DNA of 64,000 bases from an uncultured Prevotella sp. Its GTDB lineage: Bacteria; Bacteroidota; Bacteroidia; Bacteroidales; Bacteroidaceae. The stretch spans positions 16,714 to 80,713 of the forward strand of contig CAKQXI010000001.1 in assembly GCA_934281565.1 (NCBI GenBank). The letters are read 5' to 3'. The notes under the pieces were generated by a model. The model saw only the letters and a program-made list of their open reading frames with translations, had not been told where the DNA came from and did no database searches. A program made the position numbers and the translations under genes. Each line of letters starts with the position of its first letter. Position 1 is the first letter of the stretch. Shown one piece after another: positions 61,629 to 64,000 of the stretch.

Positions 61629-63146
61629 CTAATCAATAATCAAATTCTCACCAGTCATGTCTGCAGGCTGCTCCAATCCCATGATATGGAGGATAGAAGG
61701 AGCTACGTCTGCAAGACGACCATCCTTGACGGTAGCTGAGTTGTTGTCAGTTACATAGATGAATGGAACTGGGTTCAAAGAATGGGCTGTGTTAGGAGTA
61801 CCATCCTCGTTGATAGCGTTGTCGGCATTACCATGGTCAGCGATAATGATTGCCTCATAGTCGTTAGCCTTGGCTGTCTCGATTACTTCCTTCACGCAGT
61901 TGTCTACGGCGTGTACTGCCTTAGCAATAGCGTTGTAGATACCAGTGTGTCCTACCATATCACCATTGGCGAAGTTAACGACGATGAAATCATACTCCTG
62001 TGTATTGATGGCACCGACCAACTTATCTTTCACCTCGTAAGCACTCATCTCTGGCTTCAAGTCGTATGTAGCAACCTTTGGAGAAGGAACCAAGATACGA
62101 TCCTCACCCTCGTATGGAGTCTCACGACCACCATTGAAGAAGAATGTCACGTGAGCGTATTTCTCTGTCTCTGCAGTGTGGAGCTGTTTCTTACCTTGCT
62201 TGCTGAGATACTCGCCAAGCGTATCCATTACATTCTCCTTAGGGAAAAGGATATGAACGCCCTTGAAACTTGCATCGTATGGAGTCATGCAGTAGTACTG
62301 CAAGTCCTTGATGGTGTGCATGCCTTCCTCTGGCATATCCTGCTGGGTCAATACCTGAGTCAACTCCTTGGCACGGTCGTTACGGTAGTTGATGAAGATG
62401 ACAACATCACCCTCCTTGATAGTACCATCCACGCTCGAGTTATTGATAGGCTTGATGAACTCATCGGTTACGCCCTCGGCATAACTTTCCTCCATCGCCT
62501 TAACCATGTCGGTAGCCTGCTTGCCCTTTGCATCAACGAGCAAGTCGTAGGCTTCCTTTACACGATTCCAACGCTTATCACGGTCCATTGCATAGAAACG
62601 ACCTACGACACTGGCAATGTGCGCACCGTTCTTATCGCAAACATCCTGTACTTCCTTGATGAAGCCAACGCCACTCTTTGGGTCAGTATCACGACCGTCC
62701 ATAAAGCAGTGAACGTATGTTTCTTTCAAACCATATTCCTTAGAGATTTCAATCAACTTAAAAAGGTGATTCAATGAAGAATGAACACCACCAGTAGAAG
62801 TCAAGCCCATCAAATGGAGCTTCTTGCCTGTCTTCTGGGCATAGCTATAAGCATTGATGATTTCCTGGTTCTTCAAGATGTCACCGCTCTCACAAGCCTT
62901 GTTTATCTTAACGAGATCCTGATATACTACACGACCTGCACCAATATTGAGGTGTCCTACCTCAGAGTTACCCATCTGACCATCAGGCAAACCTACGTTC
63001 TCGCCGCAAGCCTGGAGCTGAGAGTGTGCTGAAACTGCTGTCAAATAATCCAAATAAGGAGTTGGTGTGTTGTAGATAACATCCCCCTTACCATGCTGTC
63101 CGATTCCCCATCCATCGAGAATCATCAAAAGAGCTTTTTTTGCCAT
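61629..63146 (-). CDS. gpmI: 2,3-bisphosphoglycerate-independent phosphoglycerate mutase
   Basis: 505 residues from the ATG at 63146. A longer frame to 63212 would include the promoter and is rejected. GpmI interconverts 3- and 2-phosphoglycerate in glycolysis via a phosphoserine and two metal ions. Motifs: [11 protein letters not shown], nucleophile Ser61 in [43 protein letters not shown] and [12 protein letters not shown]. It is monocistronic or followed by ung across an inverted repeat. Confidence 0.97.
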   Translation of the reverse strand: MAKKALLMILDGWGIGQHGKGDVIYNTPTPYLDYLTAVSAHSQLQACGENVGLPDGQMGNSEVGHLNIGAGRVVYQDLVKINKACESGDILKNQEIINAYSYAQKTGKKLHLMGLTSTGGVHSSLNHLFKLIEISKEYGLKETYVHCFMDGRDTDPKSGVGFIKEVQDVCDKNGAHIASVVGRFYAMDRDKRWNRVKEAYDLLVDAKGKQATDMVKAMEESYAEGVTDEFIKPINNSSVDGTIKEGDVVIFINYRNDRAKELTQVLTQQDMPEEGMHTIKDLQYYCMTPYDASFKGVHILFPKENVMDTLGEYLSKQGKKQLHTAETEKYAHVTFFFNGGRETPYEGEDRILVPSPKVATYDLKPEMSAYEVKDKLVGAINTQEYDFIVVNFANGDMVGHTGIYNAIAKAVHAVDNCVKEVIETAKANDYEAIIIADHGNADNAINEDGTPNTAHSLNPVPFIYVTDNNSATVKDGRLADVAPSILHIMGLEQPADMTGENLIID

Positions 63147-63182
63147 AATTACATTAAATATAATAAATTCGAATTTCGACTG

Positions 63183-63213
63183 CAAAGTTACTGCAAATCG
63201 GAGATAAAACAAA
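63183..63213 (-). promoter_or_regulatory. Promoter of gpmI
   Basis: On the minus strand TTTG (plus 63210-63213), a 19-base spacer and TAACTTTG (plus 63183-63190), ending 36 bases before the ATG. Confidence 0.8.
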
Positions 63214-63290
63214 ATAAAAAGAGAGTTTTTTCACTCCGTCAACTCGCTAAAACTGATAAAAAACTGTAATTTCTCACACTTGTTGAATTA

Positions 63291-64000
63291 TCACTTACAG
63301 AATTGAAACCTCCTTATGTCCGAAGAAACGACGGAAGAACAAGTGCGCAAGATATATCCTTTCTTGATAACGGCTTCGATACTTACATTATCATCTAAGT
63401 TCAAAGCACGACGAAGATAGGTTATCTGCACATTCAGCACAAGGGAATTGGAATAAGAGTCGTCTCCCCACACTTCATTGAGAATTGTATCACGCTCCAC
63501 GAGTTGGTTCTGGTTCTCAGCCAAGAGCTTTAATATCTCAGCTTGTCGGGAGGTGACTACGACTCTCGAATTACCACATTGCAGTTCATTCTGCGCATAA
63601 TAAAAAGCGATGGAACCGATGAAAATAGCGATTTCATCTTCCTTTGGTTGCTTCAACTCATAAATCATATTCTTCAAGAACTCATGACGGATGCCATCAA
63701 TGCGCTTCTGGAAGACGATGGTCTTGACAAGATAGAACAAGCAACCAGCCAATATCAAAAAGAGAAGAATACTACCCACCAACTGCCACATCATCGTTTC
63801 AAGCGCCTGAGCTATAGGGATAGGAACTTGAAAGGTTATTCCTTGATGGAACATTGGGTTTGTCTGATAATTGACTGTGACAACACGCGCCCATTTGCCT
63901 CTCACATCATATTTGGCATTCATAAACACGGTTTTATAACTAACTTTGCCGTATGAAGCAATCTCTCCATAGCCTTTATCTTTCAACAAAGATTGGTACG
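63291..64000 (-). CDS. Membrane-bound winged-helix regulator derived from a histidine kinase (partial)
   Basis: The frame stays open to the right edge (YQSLLKDKGYGE continues upstream), so the N-terminus is missing. From the edge: a periplasmic segment, a membrane helix (LVGSILLFLILAGCLFYLVKT), then RIDGIRHEFLKNMIYELKQP, which aligns with the dimerisation/phospho-acceptor box of histidine kinases (typically NMTHELKTP) but has Tyr instead of His. No ATPase domain follows. Instead there is a PhoB/OmpR-type winged helix (VTSRQAEILKLLAENQNQLV, then RDTILNEVWGDDSYSNSLVL and YLRRALNLDDN). It probably works as a one-component transmembrane transcription factor. Target and signal are unknown. Confidence 0.8.
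   Translation of the reverse strand, partial: YQSLLKDKGYGEIASYGKVSYKTVFMNAKYDVRGKWARVVTVNYQTNPMFHQGITFQVPIPIAQALETMMWQLVGSILLFLILAGCLFYLVKTIVFQKRIDGIRHEFLKNMIYELKQPKEDEIAIFIGSIAFYYAQNELQCGNSRVVVTSRQAEILKLLAENQNQLVERDTILNEVWGDDSYSNSLVLNVQITYLRRALNLDDNVSIEAVIKKGYILRTCSSVVSSDIRRFQFCK

Noticed and set aside
61782..62777. Long plus-strand open frame of 331 codons opposite gpmI
   Set aside because: gpmI is unmistakable on the minus strand with all catalytic motifs; the antisense frame shows no recognisable domain.
63147..63212. Extended N-terminus of gpmI
   Set aside because: It covers the promoter (63183-63213), and the enzyme family starts with the [11 protein letters not shown] block.

Overview
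The window looks like a chromosomal segment of a Prevotellaceae bacterium (Prevotella/Segatella type; genus-level assignment is an inference). Genes sit behind Bacteroidetes-type promoters (TTTG, about 19-20 bases, then TAnnTTTG) and rarely have a Shine-Dalgarno sequence. The gene families also point to Bacteroidetes: a succinylornithine-type carbamoyltransferase, the glycine-lipid acyltransferase pair, GH95/GH53/GH2 enzymes, DUF4292 and DUF3109 proteins, and a dcw cluster with a meso-DAP type MurE. No phage, insertion sequence or CRISPR array was seen.

Layout. 1-5000 is accessory: the start of a TolC-type efflux protein running off the left edge, a divergent AraC regulator, an NAD(P)-binding reductase, an AlbA/ATPase/winged-helix regulator carrying an 11-bp tandem repeat inside its gene, a small lipoprotein and a 45-codon ORF with its own promoter-like box. 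5100-8600 holds proA, the argF-type carbamoyltransferase and a Rid-family protein. 8600-18900 is the most unusual part: two paralogous two-gene cassettes (a polytopic membrane protein plus a beta-propeller lipoprotein with one CxxCH motif) face each other. The right-hand copy lies in one operon with a GH53 endo-galactanase and a GH2 beta-galactosidase. tRNA-Phe, tRNA-Pro and a ComEA-like protein follow.

20300-36350 carries two tandem Na+-coupled transporters, an acyl-CoA ligase/prfB/small membrane protein/CYTH operon, an argE-like deacylase, the dut-TPR-DUF4292-EnvC-like envelope operon, a divergent dgt, and the glsA-glsB glycine-lipid pair. An 830-base gap full of inverted GGGTTCA elements leads into the dcw operon (rsmH, ftsL, ftsI, murE, mraY, murD, ftsW, murG, murC, ftsQ, ftsA, ftsZ; 37221-52395), which ends in a strong bidirectional terminator shared with convergent recO.

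53200-64000 holds tRNA-Glu, rpsT, gyrB, a GH95 fucosidase with a partner beta-sandwich protein and an AraC regulator, a DUF3109 protein next to a 22-bp tandem repeat, ung, gpmI and, at the right edge, a membrane regulator. That regulator seems to descend from a histidine kinase: its phospho-acceptor His box reads Tyr and its ATPase domain is replaced by a winged helix.

Best candidates for undescribed biology: the mirrored membrane/CxxCH-propeller cassettes, the kinase-derived one-component regulator, the possible 11-bp contingency repeat, and the GGGTTCA array upstream of the dcw cluster. All function statements rest on reading the sequence and on remembered family knowledge; no searches were run.
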